41,728 bases of DNA from CADEDV01 sp964412375 (GCA_964412375.1 CAYPOD010000031.1:1-41728); one strand, 5' to 3'. Shown: positions 8,229 through 17,046, numbered from the stretch's first letter. A program made the numbers and translations. The notes: generated from the letters alone by a model not told the origin.

Positions 8229-9878
8229 ATGGCTAAATACATTTTTGTTACCGGTGGTGTTACTTCTTCCCTGGGCAAAGGCATCATTGCGGCTTCGCTG
8301 GCCAAATTGCTGCAGGCAAGGGGACTACGGGTGACCATTCAGAAATTTGATCCATATATCAATGTGGATCCGGGCACACTCAACCCTTATGAACATGGTG
8401 AGTGTTATGTGACCGATGACGGCGCTGAAACCGATCTCGACCTCGGCCATTATGAACGATTCCTGAACATTCCTACTTCACAGGCAAATAATGTGACCAC
8501 GGGCCGCATTTACCAGACTGTCATCAATAAAGAAAGAGAAGGAGCCTATCTTGGCAAAACCGTGCAGGTGGTACCGCATATCACCGATGAGATCAAAAGA
8601 AGGATGCTGCAACTGGGCCTGGTGGGGAAATATGATGTGGTAATCACCGAAATCGGCGGAACGGTTGGTGATATTGAAAGCTTGCCGTTTGTGGAAGCAG
8701 TTCGTCAGCTGCAGTGGGAATTGCCGGAAGAAGATACCCTGGTAGTTCATCTTACATTGATACCCTATTTGAAAGCAGCCAAAGAATTAAAAACAAAGCC
8801 CACGCAGCACAGTGTGAAAATGCTGAGCCAGGAAGGGGTGCACCCGGATATTATTGTTTGCCGCACAGAAAAACCATTGACACCCGAACTGCGCAGGAAG
8901 ATCGCATTGTTCTGCAACGTGAAGATGGAAGCAGTGATAGAAGCGGCCGATGCGCCTACCATTTATGAAGTCCCTTTGCTGATGATGCGGGAAAAACTGG
9001 ATGTGATAGCGATGAAAAAACTCAACATCACACAATACAACGAACCGGAACTGGGTAAGTGGAAAGAGTTTTTGGATAAACTGAAATATCCCAAGAGCAA
9101 AGTGGCGATAGGATTGATCGGGAAATACATTGAACTGCAGGATGCCTATAAATCTATTTTGGAATCCTTTGTTCATGCCGGTGCCATGAATGAATGCCAG
9201 GTGCAGATCATCAATGTGCACAGTGAGTTTATTACGGATGATAATGTGGCAGAGAAATTAGCCGGCCTGGATGGCTTGCTGGTGGCTCCCGGTTTTGGTC
9301 ACCGTGGCGTGGAAGGGAAGATTGTAGCGGTGAAATATGCAAGGGAAAACGGGCTGCCATTTTTTGGCATTTGCCTGGGTATGCAGATGGCAGTGATCGA
9401 ATTTGCAAGAAATGTATTGGGCTTAAAAGAGGCGCATTCCACTGAAATGAACCCCGAAACCAAAGAACCGGTGATAGACCTGATGGAAGAACAGAAAAAG
9501 ATCACTGCCAAAGGTGGCACCATGCGGTTGGGAGCTTATCCCTGCGAAGTGAAAGAGGGTTCATTGGCTGCTGCCATCTACCAGCGAAAAAATATCAGCG
9601 AAAGACATCGCCATCGCTGGGAGTTTAATAATAAGTACCTGGAACAATTTGAAAAGGCGGGTATGGTACCCAGCGGAAAAAACCCGGGTACAGGACTGGT
9701 GGAAATAGTTGAACTGCCCAATCATCCATTCTTTATTGGTGTTCAGTACCACCCGGAATTAAAAAGCACAGTGGAAAACCCACAACCCATTTTTGTCCAT
9801 TTTGTAAAGGCAGCCAGGAATTATGCTGAAAAAAGAACGGAGGTAAAAAATCCCTTGTTGCAAAGCGAGATGATATAG
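8229..9878 (+). CDS. pyrG: CTP synthase
   Basis: PyrG converts UTP to CTP using ATP and glutamine, in the cytoplasm. The N-terminal amidoligase domain starts KYIFVTGGVTSSLGKGI and includes QKFDPYINVDPGTLNPYEHG and the EIGGTVGDIES segment (about 140-150), both diagnostic. The C-terminal class I glutaminase domain has the nucleophile Cys382 in FGICLGMQ and the His/Glu pair in QYHPELKS near residue 510. The length (549) is standard. The N-terminal MAKYIFVTGG makes ATG 8229 secure. An upstream promoter (8018-8047) and a roughly 175-nt leader suggest independent transcription. It ends 120 bp before yidC. Confidence 0.98.
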   Translation: MAKYIFVTGGVTSSLGKGIIAASLAKLLQARGLRVTIQKFDPYINVDPGTLNPYEHGECYVTDDGAETDLDLGHYERFLNIPTSQANNVTTGRIYQTVINKEREGAYLGKTVQVVPHITDEIKRRMLQLGLVGKYDVVITEIGGTVGDIESLPFVEAVRQLQWELPEEDTLVVHLTLIPYLKAAKELKTKPTQHSVKMLSQEGVHPDIIVCRTEKPLTPELRRKIALFCNVKMEAVIEAADAPTIYEVPLLMMREKLDVIAMKKLNITQYNEPELGKWKEFLDKLKYPKSKVAIGLIGKYIELQDAYKSILESFVHAGAMNECQVQIINVHSEFITDDNVAEKLAGLDGLLVAPGFGHRGVEGKIVAVKYARENGLPFFGICLGMQMAVIEFARNVLGLKEAHSTEMNPETKEPVIDLMEEQKKITAKGGTMRLGAYPCEVKEGSLAAAIYQRKNISERHRHRWEFNNKYLEQFEKAGMVPSGKNPGTGLVEIVELPNHPFFIGVQYHPELKSTVENPQPIFVHFVKAARNYAEKRTEVKNPLLQSEMI

Positions 9879-9882
9879 TGAA

Positions 9883-9944
9883 TCAATGGTCAATGGTAAA
9901 AGACCTGTGGCCATTCCGCCGGACTCCAGACTATTGACCAATGA
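9883..9944. repeat. Inverted repeat after pyrG
   Basis: tcaatggtcaat (9883-9894) and attgaccaatga (9933-9944) form an 11/12-matched inverted repeat just after the pyrG stop. No T-run follows, so it is not a standard intrinsic terminator. The tcaatgg units look like the short low-complexity repeats scattered through Bacteroidota intergenic DNA. Confidence 0.45.
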
Positions 9945-9968
9945 CTGAGCACTCCCGGCTGATTACCC

Positions 9969-9976
9969 TATCTTTG
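9969..9976 (+). promoter_or_regulatory. Probable -7 element for yidC
   Basis: TATCTTTG at 9969-9976 matches TAnnTTTG and lies 22 nt before the yidC ATG. No TTTG is visible at the expected -33 distance. Confidence 0.45.
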
Positions 9977-9998
9977 CCGTCTTTAAAAAATTCCCTGA

Positions 9999-11855
9999 AT
10001 GAAGTTTGATCGTAATACAGTTCTCGGTTTTGTGATCCTGGCAGCCCTGTTTTTCGGCTATTTTTATTACAACAACAAAGAACAGGCTGCCTACCAGAAG
10101 ACCAAAGCAAGGGAGCAGTTTGTAAAAGATTCCATTGCAAAGGCCAGCTTACCCCGGGTGGATTCCCTGGCGTTGCTGAAGGATTCTATTGCTGCTGATT
10201 CGGTGAATAAATTGGTCAAGGCCGGGCAATTCCAGGCATCCGTTAATGGAACCGAAGAATTGATGGAAGTGGAAAACGACCTGGTCAAATTCACTTTTTC
10301 CAGCAAGGGCGGGCAAATTGTAAAAGCTGAATTGAAAAAATACAAATCCCAGGACAGCAACCAGGTGATGCTGGCAGGCACCGATTTTGACAGGATCAGC
10401 TATCTCATCAATACCGGAAACAACAGCACAGAGCAAACTGCCAATCTTTATTTTTCACCGGGTGTTGTCAATAAAAACAGCGATGGCAGCAGCACTGTTA
10501 CTTTTACACTGCTTTCTGCAGATTCAGGTGCGGCATCGTCCATTTCACATGTTTTTACTATCCGCAAAGATGATTACCTGGTTGACCTGCAGGTAATCCT
10601 GAAAGGCGCTGACAAACTTCTTACGCAGGGAAGCATGAACCTGGCATGGCAGTACACTGTGGCACAGCAGGAGTCCGACATTTCTTTTGAACGGCAAAAC
10701 ACCCAGGTCGGTTATGTGGAAGATGGTGATTTTGATTACCACACCATTGGCCGGCGCAGCAGTGTAAATTTCGACAAAGAAGTGAAATGGCTGGGCATGC
10801 GTCAGCGATTTTTCTTTGCAGCACTGGTATCAAAAAATCCTTCCTTTACCTCTGGCAAAATTGAATGGACACAACCCGACGAAAAAAATATTATAGCTAA
10901 GGCAACCGCCAACATGAAAGTTCAGCTGCCCGTAGCTTCACAATCCCAGGCAGATTTTGGGATCTATCTCGGGCCATCCGATTATCATGTGCTGAAAGGA
11001 TATGGACTGAAATTTGAAAAACTGGTCAACCTGGGACAGGGCCCTTATGCATTTGTCCGTCCGTTGAACCGGTTCATAGTAATGCCCATTTATGATTTTA
11101 TGCAGAAACTGGTGGGCAGTTACGGGCTGGCCATTGCATTACTTACACTTGTCATCCGCTTGCTTATCTCGCCACTCACTTACTCCAGCTACCTGAGTGG
11201 TGCTAAAATGAAAGCATTGCGTCCGGAGATTGCCAAACTGAAAGAAAAATACGGCAAGGATCAGCAACAGATGGGTATGGAGCAAATGAAGCTTTTCCGG
11301 GAAGCGGGAGTGAATCCCCTTGGGGGATGTATACCTGCTTTGTTGCAGATTCCGATATTTTTTGCCCTGTATAGTTTCTTTAATGCTGAGATCGGTCTGC
11401 GGGGTTCCAATTTCCTTTGGGCCAACGACCTTTCTGCTTTTGATGATGTAATTAAGTTTGGAGTAAACATCCCGCTGCTGGGCAGTCATTTGAGTTTATT
11501 CACCATTACGGCTGTCATCACCAGTTTTCTTATTTCTGTGTACAGCATGAGCATGACACCGGACCAGAGCAATCCCATCATGAAATACCTTCCCTATATT
11601 TTCCCGGTATTTCTGTTGTTCATTTTTAACAGTATGCCTTCGGCGCTTACCTGGTATTATACCGTGTCCAATATTGTAACACTGGCGCTGCAATTCGTTA
11701 TCCAGAATTATATCATAGATCATGATAAGATATTGGCCAAAATTGAAGCCAACCGCAAAAAACCAAAAACTAAATCAAAGTGGCAGGAGCGGATGGAACA
11801 AATGCAGGAGCAACAGCGCAAATTGAAAGAAATGAAGGAAAAAGGAAGACGCTGA
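9999..11855 (+). CDS. yidC: Membrane protein insertase YidC
   Basis: YidC inserts and folds inner-membrane proteins, alone or with SecYEG. The 618-residue product has the Gram-negative architecture: an N-terminal anchor helix (VLGFVILAALFFGYFYY, about residues 7-23), a large periplasmic P1 domain (about 60-355) and a conserved C-terminal core with about five helices. The core begins at MPIYDFMQKLVGSYGLAIAL and includes KMKALRPEIAKLKEKYG and EAGVNPLGGCIPALLQIPIF. The conserved arginine of the hydrophilic groove is in LVIRLLISPLTY. The C-terminus is strongly basic (KKPKTKSKW, KEKGRR), as expected for ribosome contact. It is monocistronic in appearance, with a -7 element at 9969 and a strong terminator at 11878. 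Confidence 0.97.
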   Translation: MKFDRNTVLGFVILAALFFGYFYYNNKEQAAYQKTKAREQFVKDSIAKASLPRVDSLALLKDSIAADSVNKLVKAGQFQASVNGTEELMEVENDLVKFTFSSKGGQIVKAELKKYKSQDSNQVMLAGTDFDRISYLINTGNNSTEQTANLYFSPGVVNKNSDGSSTVTFTLLSADSGAASSISHVFTIRKDDYLVDLQVILKGADKLLTQGSMNLAWQYTVAQQESDISFERQNTQVGYVEDGDFDYHTIGRRSSVNFDKEVKWLGMRQRFFFAALVSKNPSFTSGKIEWTQPDEKNIIAKATANMKVQLPVASQSQADFGIYLGPSDYHVLKGYGLKFEKLVNLGQGPYAFVRPLNRFIVMPIYDFMQKLVGSYGLAIALLTLVIRLLISPLTYSSYLSGAKMKALRPEIAKLKEKYGKDQQQMGMEQMKLFREAGVNPLGGCIPALLQIPIFFALYSFFNAEIGLRGSNFLWANDLSAFDDVIKFGVNIPLLGSHLSLFTITAVITSFLISVYSMSMTPDQSNPIMKYLPYIFPVFLLFIFNSMPSALTWYYTVSNIVTLALQFVIQNYIIDHDKILAKIEANRKKPKTKSKWQERMEQMQEQQRKLKEMKEKGRR

Positions 11856-11877
11856 GGTGGTTAAAAGAATTTAACAG

Positions 11878-11910
11878 AATCCGGGTGTAGGTCTTTGCCA
11901 CCCGGATTTT
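11878..11910 (+). terminator. Intrinsic terminator of yidC
   Basis: The 10-bp stem aatccgggtg (11878-11887) / cacccggatt (11899-11908), with an 11-nt loop, is followed by a short T-rich tail. It starts 23 bp after the yidC stop. Confidence 0.8.
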
Positions 11911-11931
11911 CATTTACATGGATGATTGATT

Positions 11932-12062
11932 GGCATAGGGAATCAGATTGAAATTCTGGAAGAAATGCCACGACGACACAAAACCATTAAGTGTTCACAA
12001 AGAATAGTTTGAGTTCCTCTGTGTATTTGTGGCTTAGTGGCAAAAATCAAATGAGACACCAC
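11932..12062. repeat. Palindromic intergenic element, copy A
   Basis: About 131 bp. The inner arms gccacgacgacacaaa (11967-11982) and tttgtggcttagtggc (12026-12041) are imperfect inverted repeats. Outer parts match copy B: tcagattgaaattctg (11943-11958) against tcagtttgaaattttg (26379-26394), and tcaaatgagacaccac (12047-12062) against tcaaactgagacattac (26492-26508). No protein is encoded. Confidence 0.6.
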
Positions 12063-12145
12063 TTTATTTGTTATAATCCACCCTATTGCAACTTATTGAT
12101 TAAATTGGCACGTCTTTTTGTTGTCATAAGACAGAAAATGTAAAG

Positions 12146-12811
12146 ATGAAACTGAAAGGAAGCATATTATTGATGATCTGCCTGCTGGTAATCTCCGTAA
12201 CAAGCCAGGCGCAACGAAGACTTACCGAAGCTACAATCACCTACGATATTGTGATCAATACCAATAACGCCAATCCGCAGGCCGTAGATCTGCTCGATGG
12301 AGCAACCAGCGTAATTTACCTGAAAGGAAATTCCAGCCGATCTGAAATGATCAGTTCGCTGGGCACCCAATCTACCATTGTTGACGGCAGAAGCGGAAAT
12401 GTCACCGTGCTGAAAGATTATGGTGAACAGAAATACATGATCACCATGACATCGGCCAACTGGAAAGAATCAAATAAAAAATACGAAGGAGTCACTTTCA
12501 CCTATGAAAATGATTTCAGGGTCATATCTGGGTATAACTGCCAGAAAGCGATTGGAAAATTGTCTGATAGTACCACCTTCACGGTTTATTTCACAAAAGA
12601 CCTTATCCCGGTAAATAAGGATTTTCAGTACCTGAATAAAAATTTGCCGGGGCTTGCTATGGAATACGAAGCCATGCTGGGTACTACAGTGGTCACATAC
12701 AAAGTCGCGGCCATAAATTTCAACCCTGTTCCACAGGCCAAATTTGATATCCCTAAATCAGGATACAGGCTGATGACCTACGAAGAAAGTGTAGGTAAGG
12801 GAAATCAGTAA
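12146..12811 (+). CDS. GLPGLI-like secreted protein
   Basis: A 221-residue exported protein with a signal peptide (LLMICLLVISVTSQAQ). The mature part resembles the Bacteroidota GLPGLI family: an early ATITYDIVI strand, a middle VISGYNCQKAIGKLSD containing the single conserved cysteine, an AYFTKD-like TVYFTKDLIP, and NKNLPGLAMEYE near residue 170, corresponding to the family's name motif. These proteins are periplasmic or surface-exposed and of unknown function. It stands alone on the plus strand after the repeat element and converges on the small minus-strand gene at 12828, 16 bp away. The family call rests on motif pattern only. Confidence 0.75.
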   Translation: MKLKGSILLMICLLVISVTSQAQRRLTEATITYDIVINTNNANPQAVDLLDGATSVIYLKGNSSRSEMISSLGTQSTIVDGRSGNVTVLKDYGEQKYMITMTSANWKESNKKYEGVTFTYENDFRVISGYNCQKAIGKLSDSTTFTVYFTKDLIPVNKDFQYLNKNLPGLAMEYEAMLGTTVVTYKVAAINFNPVPQAKFDIPKSGYRLMTYEESVGKGNQ

Positions 12812-12827
12812 TCTTAACAGGAAAAAA

Positions 12828-13187
12828 TCAGCGACGGGTTGCAGCGTTAGGATTAAAGGTCACTTTGTTGTTAAGCGCCACTCTCTTTTTGAGCGGTACA
12901 ATGTAAGTAGTATGACCTTTCTGAAAACTGAGATTTGTATTCAGGCTGACATACCGTTCTTCCTTTTTGGAAAAAACCTGGTTGCCCCTGAATTCATAAC
13001 CGGAACGAAGAGAAAAGGAAGTGATTCCGGCCTGGCTTTTGTTAGATAAAAGTGATTTAGATGATTTAGTGTTTTTCACCTTACCATCACCGAGGGTGGC
13101 AAATGCAGCTACAGACAGCCCGATCAGGGCGACAGCAGCCAGTTTTTTGCCAAGGCGGGGAAATGATATGTATTTCCAGGTTTTCAC
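12828..13187 (-). CDS. Small exported hypothetical protein
   Basis: A 119-residue protein of unknown family. The start is GTG at 13187; no ATG lies in frame ahead of the signal-like segment KKLAAVALIGLSVAAFATLG (about residues 14-33), which suggests a membrane anchor or signal peptide. The mature part is basic and beta-strand-like, with KKEERYVSLNTNLSFQKG and TTYIVPLKKRVALNNKVTF. There are no cysteines. Similar short proteins in Bacteroidota are unannotated. It shares a 268-bp divergent spacer with the TPR gene. Confidence 0.6.
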   Translation of the reverse strand: MKTWKYISFPRLGKKLAAVALIGLSVAAFATLGDGKVKNTKSSKSLLSNKSQAGITSFSLRSGYEFRGNQVFSKKEERYVSLNTNLSFQKGHTTYIVPLKKRVALNNKVTFNPNAATRR

Positions 13188-13305
13188 TTACGCTACAAAT
13201 GTAACTACAAAAATTTATATAAAAGATACCGTTCGTCCAGAACTTTAGTAGTTGTTTAACGCTGGAAATGCCGGATTGTTACACGGCCGGTTAAAAAAAT
13301 ATTCA

Positions 13306-13331
13306 CGGTTTTTCACATGTGGGGAAAACCG
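13306..13331. promoter_or_regulatory. Hairpin or operator-like palindrome between divergent genes
   Basis: cggtttttcacatgtggggaaaaccg forms a 7-bp outer stem (cggtttt/aaaaccg) and an inner cacatgtg palindrome with one wobble and one mismatch. It sits between divergent genes, so an operator is as plausible as an RNA hairpin. Confidence 0.3.
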
Positions 13332-13455
13332 GACAGATTTTTATTCCATATTTTTTCTTTAACTTGTTGAAAATAACACAATTCCGGGAGGCAAAGGGAT
13401 TTTGCCGTCCGATGAGGCTCTTTAACATCTTCATTTCACCTAATATCCGGAATGC

Positions 13456-14877
13456 ATGAAAGAATACCCTTACCGGCAAGATCGGGACCAGATTCGGGAA
13501 TTGCTCAAACAATATGATAATCTTAAAAACGGCCGTCAAAATTCATTTCTTGAAGAAGAATCTTTCGAAAAAATAGTCGAATATTTCCAGGAAAAGGAAG
13601 ACAATGCAAAAGCCATGGAAGCGGTGGGTTTTGCCATTGAGCAATATCCTTACTCTGCCACCCTGCTGATCAAAAAGGCGGATATACTTCTTGCCACCCG
13701 TCGCTACCGCGAAGCCCTGCAGGTGCTTGACCAGGCGGCCCTGCTTGACAGCAATGACATCAATCTTTATATCCTGAAAACAGATGCCTGCCTGGCACTG
13801 GATCAACCGGAAAAAGCAGTGCAACTGCTGGAAGAAGCATTGCAGTTGTTTGATGGTGAAGAAAGGCTCGAATTGCTTTTTGAACTGGCGGATGTCTATG
13901 ACGATTACGAAGAATTTGACAAAGTGTTTGACTGCCTGAAAATGGTGCTGGAGGACGATCCCAACAACGAAGAAGCGTTGTATAAGATCTGCTTCTGGAC
14001 CGATTTCACCGGACGCAATGAAGAGAGTATCCGGCTTCACCAGCGCATCATTGATGATTTCCCCTATAATGAACTGGCCTGGTTCAACCTGGCTGCCGCT
14101 TACCAGGGGTTGAAACTATATGAGAAATCCATTGATGCCTATAAGTATGCCATTGCCATTGACGAAAAATTAGATTATGCCTACCGCAATATGGCCGATG
14201 CCTATATCCGCCTGCGCAAATACCGCGAAGCCCTGGAAGCACTGGAAAGGGTGACAGAACTGGCCAAACCGGAGGATGTGATCCTGGAAGCCATAGGGCA
14301 TTGCTATGACAGGCTGAAAAATTATGCGCAGGCAAGATCTTATTATCGCAAGGCTTCTCACCTGCGGCAGGATGACAGCAGGCTGTTTTATAAAATTGCC
14401 TGCACCTATTTCAATGAAGGCAACTGGGAAAGCTGCATCAAACAACTGGAGCAGGCTTTGCGGATGCAAAAATTACAGCCGGAATACAACCTGCTAATGG
14501 GGGAATCTTATGTGCAACTGGAAAACTTCAGGGAAGCGGTACAGTATTTTTCCATAGCAGTGAATGCAAGACCACGCAATGCAGCGGGCTGGGAAGCTTT
14601 AATACGTTGTCTTTTCAAAGGTGGTTTTTTCAGCGAAGCTGCTGAGCAGGTGGACGCCGCATGGCAGGCCACCAATGGTAAACCGGTCTTTTTGTTTTAC
14701 AGGGCTGGAGTTTTTTTCGCTTCAGGAAAAACGAAAGAAGCGCTGCTGCAACTGGAAAAAGCATTGACAGCGGCTCCCAGGTTATTGAAAAAACTGGTGC
14801 AACTATACCCGGTCATCCTGCAAAACCAGGCAGTGGTGGATATGCTGGCAAGATTTAAAAGAAACAGATCCATTTGA
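13456..14877 (+). CDS. Tetratricopeptide repeat protein
   Basis: A 473-residue soluble protein built almost entirely of TPR helices. Clear units include ATLLIKKADILLATRRYREA, LAWFNLAAAYQGLKLYEKSI, YAYRNMADAYIRLRKYREAL, ILEAIGHCYDRLKNYAQARS, LFYKIACTYFNEGNWESCIK and YNLLMGESYVQLENFREAVQ. That is about ten repeats of 34 residues between residues 40 and 440. There is no signal peptide, membrane helix or enzymatic domain, so it is probably a cytoplasmic scaffold for protein contacts. The acidic N-terminus (EYPYRQDRDQIRELLKQYDN) is not TPR. Its partner is unknown; it is 115 bp upstream of comA and may be transcribed separately, given the promoter-like sequence at 14916-14946. Confidence 0.85.
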   Translation: MKEYPYRQDRDQIRELLKQYDNLKNGRQNSFLEEESFEKIVEYFQEKEDNAKAMEAVGFAIEQYPYSATLLIKKADILLATRRYREALQVLDQAALLDSNDINLYILKTDACLALDQPEKAVQLLEEALQLFDGEERLELLFELADVYDDYEEFDKVFDCLKMVLEDDPNNEEALYKICFWTDFTGRNEESIRLHQRIIDDFPYNELAWFNLAAAYQGLKLYEKSIDAYKYAIAIDEKLDYAYRNMADAYIRLRKYREALEALERVTELAKPEDVILEAIGHCYDRLKNYAQARSYYRKASHLRQDDSRLFYKIACTYFNEGNWESCIKQLEQALRMQKLQPEYNLLMGESYVQLENFREAVQYFSIAVNARPRNAAGWEALIRCLFKGGFFSEAAEQVDAAWQATNGKPVFLFYRAGVFFASGKTKEALLQLEKALTAAPRLLKKLVQLYPVILQNQAVVDMLARFKRNRSI

Positions 14878-14915
14878 AACAACCAAAAGGTTTTCTGATC
14901 GTTTGAGCGGCATCA

Positions 14916-14946
14916 CTTGCTGCTTCATTCATCTTTCTTATTTTTG
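14916..14946 (+). promoter_or_regulatory. Probable comA-aroE promoter
   Basis: CTTG at 14916-14919, then 19 nt, then TATTTTTG at 14939-14946. The -7 element fully matches TAnnTTTG; the -33 element is one base off. The ATG of comA is 47 nt downstream. Confidence 0.5.
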
Positions 14947-14992
14947 CCCGCTTTTGATTTTACCCCAACTATGACTATAAACTGATTAGTAA

Positions 14993-15766
14993 ATGAATTT
15001 CAACCTTTCACAAATACCTGAAAGAATAAAGAAACCCCGCAGTTCCGGACTCACTATGGTGATGGATAAAGGGCTGAGCGTAACCGAAGCAAAAAACTTC
15101 ATGAGTGTTTCTCACCCGCATGTGGACATTGTAAAATTGGGTTTTGGCACTTCATTCGTTACACCCAACCTCACCGAAAAGCTGGAAGTCTACCGCTCAT
15201 ATGATATCCCGGTTTATTTCGGCGGCACTTTGTTCGAAGCCTTTTTGATCCGCAACCAGTTTGATGATTATATAGCAGTATGTAAAGAATATGGCATCAG
15301 TTATATGGAAGTGAGTGATGGTTCAATTAATATTCCGCATGCAGAAAAATGCGGTTATATTGAAAAATTGACAAAACATGGACTTGTGCTGAGCGAAGTG
15401 GGAAGCAAAGATGCAGCGCATATTATTCCGCCATATAAATGGATCGAGCTGATGCGGGCTGAACTGGAAGCCGGATCAAGCTATGTGATTGCCGAAGCCA
15501 GGGAAGCGGGAAATGTGGGCATCTATCGCGGCAGTGGTGAAGTGAGAGAAGGATTGGTGCAGGAGATACTTACACAGATACCTGCTGAAAAGATAATCTG
15601 GGAAGCGCCGCAGAAAGCACAGCAATTGTATTTTATTGAACTGGTGGGTTGCAACGCCAACCTTGGCAATATCGCCCCCACCGAAGTGATACCGCTGGAA
15701 GCCATGCGGATCGGTTTGCGGGGCGACACATTCAGTTTATACCTCGATAAAAAGGAAAATGCATAG
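14993..15766 (+). CDS. comA: Phosphosulfolactate synthase
   Basis: ComA adds sulfite to phosphoenolpyruvate to give (R)-phosphosulfolactate, the first step of coenzyme M biosynthesis in methanogens. The 257-residue product shows the family's TIM-barrel motifs in order: KPRSSGLTMVMDKGLS, HVDIVKLGFGTSF, VYFGGTLFEAFL, YMEVSDGSINIP, GLVLSEVGSKD, VIAEARE and the C-terminal GNIAPTEVIPLEAMRIGLRG. There is no sign of degeneration. It overlaps aroE by 8 bp, so the two are translated together, though no shared pathway is known. Bacteroidota do not make coenzyme M, so the product is probably a sulfonate such as sulfolactate or cysteate (inference). Confidence 0.9.
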   Translation: MNFNLSQIPERIKKPRSSGLTMVMDKGLSVTEAKNFMSVSHPHVDIVKLGFGTSFVTPNLTEKLEVYRSYDIPVYFGGTLFEAFLIRNQFDDYIAVCKEYGISYMEVSDGSINIPHAEKCGYIEKLTKHGLVLSEVGSKDAAHIIPPYKWIELMRAELEAGSSYVIAEAREAGNVGIYRGSGEVREGLVQEILTQIPAEKIIWEAPQKAQQLYFIELVGCNANLGNIAPTEVIPLEAMRIGLRGDTFSLYLDKKENA

Positions 15767-16526
15767 CATCACCCCTTCAGGGGATGGGGGCAAAAGGCTC
15801 TTCGGACTTATCGGCCATCCTTTGTCTCATTCTTTTTCTGAGAAATATTTCAACGAAAAATTTTTGAAAGAGGGATTAACGGATTGCCGTTTCAAAAATT
15901 TTCCTATCGCTTCGGTTGATGAATTGAATTTACTCCTTGAAAATAATCCTGCATTGGAAGGGCTGGCCGTCACCATTCCTTACAAACAGCAGGTGCTGCG
16001 CTTCCTCCATTCAGCAGAAAATATTCCCGCCGGGTTGAAAGCCTGCAATTGCATCCGGGTTAAAAACGGAAAACTGTACGGGTACAATACCGATCATACC
16101 GGGTTTGAAAAAAGTCTTGTTCCTCTTTTACAGCCGCATCATTCAAAAGCTTTAGTCCTGGGAAACGGGGGGGCAACCGAAGCAGTGGTATTTGTTTTGC
16201 AAAAACTCGGGATCAATTACCAGGTGGTAAGCCGCCGCCTGCATGATGGTTCATCACTGACCTATCCTGATCTCACGGAAAGCATTATAAAAGATCACCT
16301 GCTCATCATTAACACAACCCCATTGGGCATGTACCCAAATCCTGATACATGTCCGCCGCTACCATACCAGCACATTGGAAAAGATCACTTGCTCTATGAT
16401 CTTATCTACAATCCTGGAAAAACTTTATTTCTCCTGAAAGGAGAGGAACTGGGTGCCGCCGTCAAAAATGGCTATGAAATGCTGGTGCTGCAGGCGGAGG
16501 AGAACTGGAAAATTTGGAATGGGTGA
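15759..16526 (+). CDS. aroE: Shikimate dehydrogenase
   Basis: AroE reduces 3-dehydroshikimate to shikimate with NADPH in the aromatic amino acid pathway. Substrate-site motifs are GHPLSHSFSEKYFNEKF (about residues 20-36), the catalytic lysine in VTIPYK and the aspartate in NTDHTGF. The Rossmann nucleotide-binding turn is VLGNGGATEA, and NTTPLGMYPN plus DLIYNPGKTLFL complete the pattern. At 255 residues it is slightly shorter than the E. coli enzyme, which is normal for Bacteroidota. The ATG at 15759 lies inside the end of comA (8-bp overlap), indicating translational coupling. No terminator is obvious in the 70 bp that follow. Confidence 0.95.
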   Translation: MHSITPSGDGGKRLFGLIGHPLSHSFSEKYFNEKFLKEGLTDCRFKNFPIASVDELNLLLENNPALEGLAVTIPYKQQVLRFLHSAENIPAGLKACNCIRVKNGKLYGYNTDHTGFEKSLVPLLQPHHSKALVLGNGGATEAVVFVLQKLGINYQVVSRRLHDGSSLTYPDLTESIIKDHLLIINTTPLGMYPNPDTCPPLPYQHIGKDHLLYDLIYNPGKTLFLLKGEELGAAVKNGYEMLVLQAEENWKIWNG

Positions 16527-16563
16527 GGATTACTTTGCTAAGCAGGTTTTTTACACAGTTCAT

Positions 16564-16578
16564 GTTGGCTGCAGGTTT
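16564..16578. repeat. Left inverted repeat of islet gene 1
   Basis: gttggctgcaggttt matches the reverse complement of aaacttgcagccaac (17032-17046) at 14 of 15 positions. The pair brackets the gene at 16597-16986. Confidence 0.55.
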
Positions 16579-16596
16579 GAATCATTTCGCACGGTT

Positions 16597-16986
16597 CTAA
16601 GAAAACTGTTTTATTATTTTTAAAATGATTGGTGAAATAAAAAGAATTATGCTAGCTAGTATGTACCTGTAAATGTTTCTTTTCCATAATGTTTTAGATT
16701 CTGAACTTTTCTCTTCCCATTTTTGTTTGATTCTGGCTAAGCTTTTGTCATATAAAACGAATAGAAAATAATTGACGATAGACAATCCGGCGTAGAGAGC
16801 AATTATAAACCATTTTAAATTTGGTTTTTCATTGGAAAGAGAAATAAATATCATTACCGGAAATAAAACATTGCTTGTCAGCAATGCTGTAAATGCGAAA
16901 AGAGCCGAACCGTTTGATTCTTTTTCACCATTATCCGTAGAAATATTGTAGATGTATAGGTAAACAAATTCATAAACATCTTTCAT
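16597..16986 (-). CDS. Orphan AT-rich membrane protein
   Basis: A 129-residue protein with no family I recognise. Three likely membrane helices are visible (about residues 28-50, 58-78 and 107-125), separated by a charged cytoplasmic-type loop (KSLARIKQKWEEKSSESK). The base composition is clearly more AT-rich than in the neighbouring aroE, and codons ending in A or T predominate, which suggests recent acquisition. The gene is framed by an inverted repeat (16564-16578 and 17032-17046). It has no operon partner; the next gene on the strand is 266 bp away across a spacer with palindromic structure. Confidence 0.65.
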   Translation of the reverse strand: MKDVYEFVYLYIYNISTDNGEKESNGSALFAFTALLTSNVLFPVMIFISLSNEKPNLKWFIIALYAGLSIVNYFLFVLYDKSLARIKQKWEEKSSESKTLWKRNIYRYILASIILFISPIILKIIKQFS

Positions 16987-17031
16987 TAAGCAAATATTTA
17001 AAAATCAATCTTTTCTTATAACGACGGTCGT

Positions 17032-17046
17032 AAACTTGCAGCCAAC
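17032..17046. repeat. Right inverted repeat of islet gene 1
   Basis: aaacttgcagccaac is the partner of 16564-16578. It starts a 200-bp spacer (to 17252) with further short inverted pairs, such as gaccgaa / ttcggtc and cagcagg / cctgctg, and no gene. Confidence 0.55.

Noticed and set aside
9883..9944. Intrinsic terminator of pyrG
   Set aside because: The inverted repeat is long-looped and has no T-run after it; it looks like repeat sequence instead.
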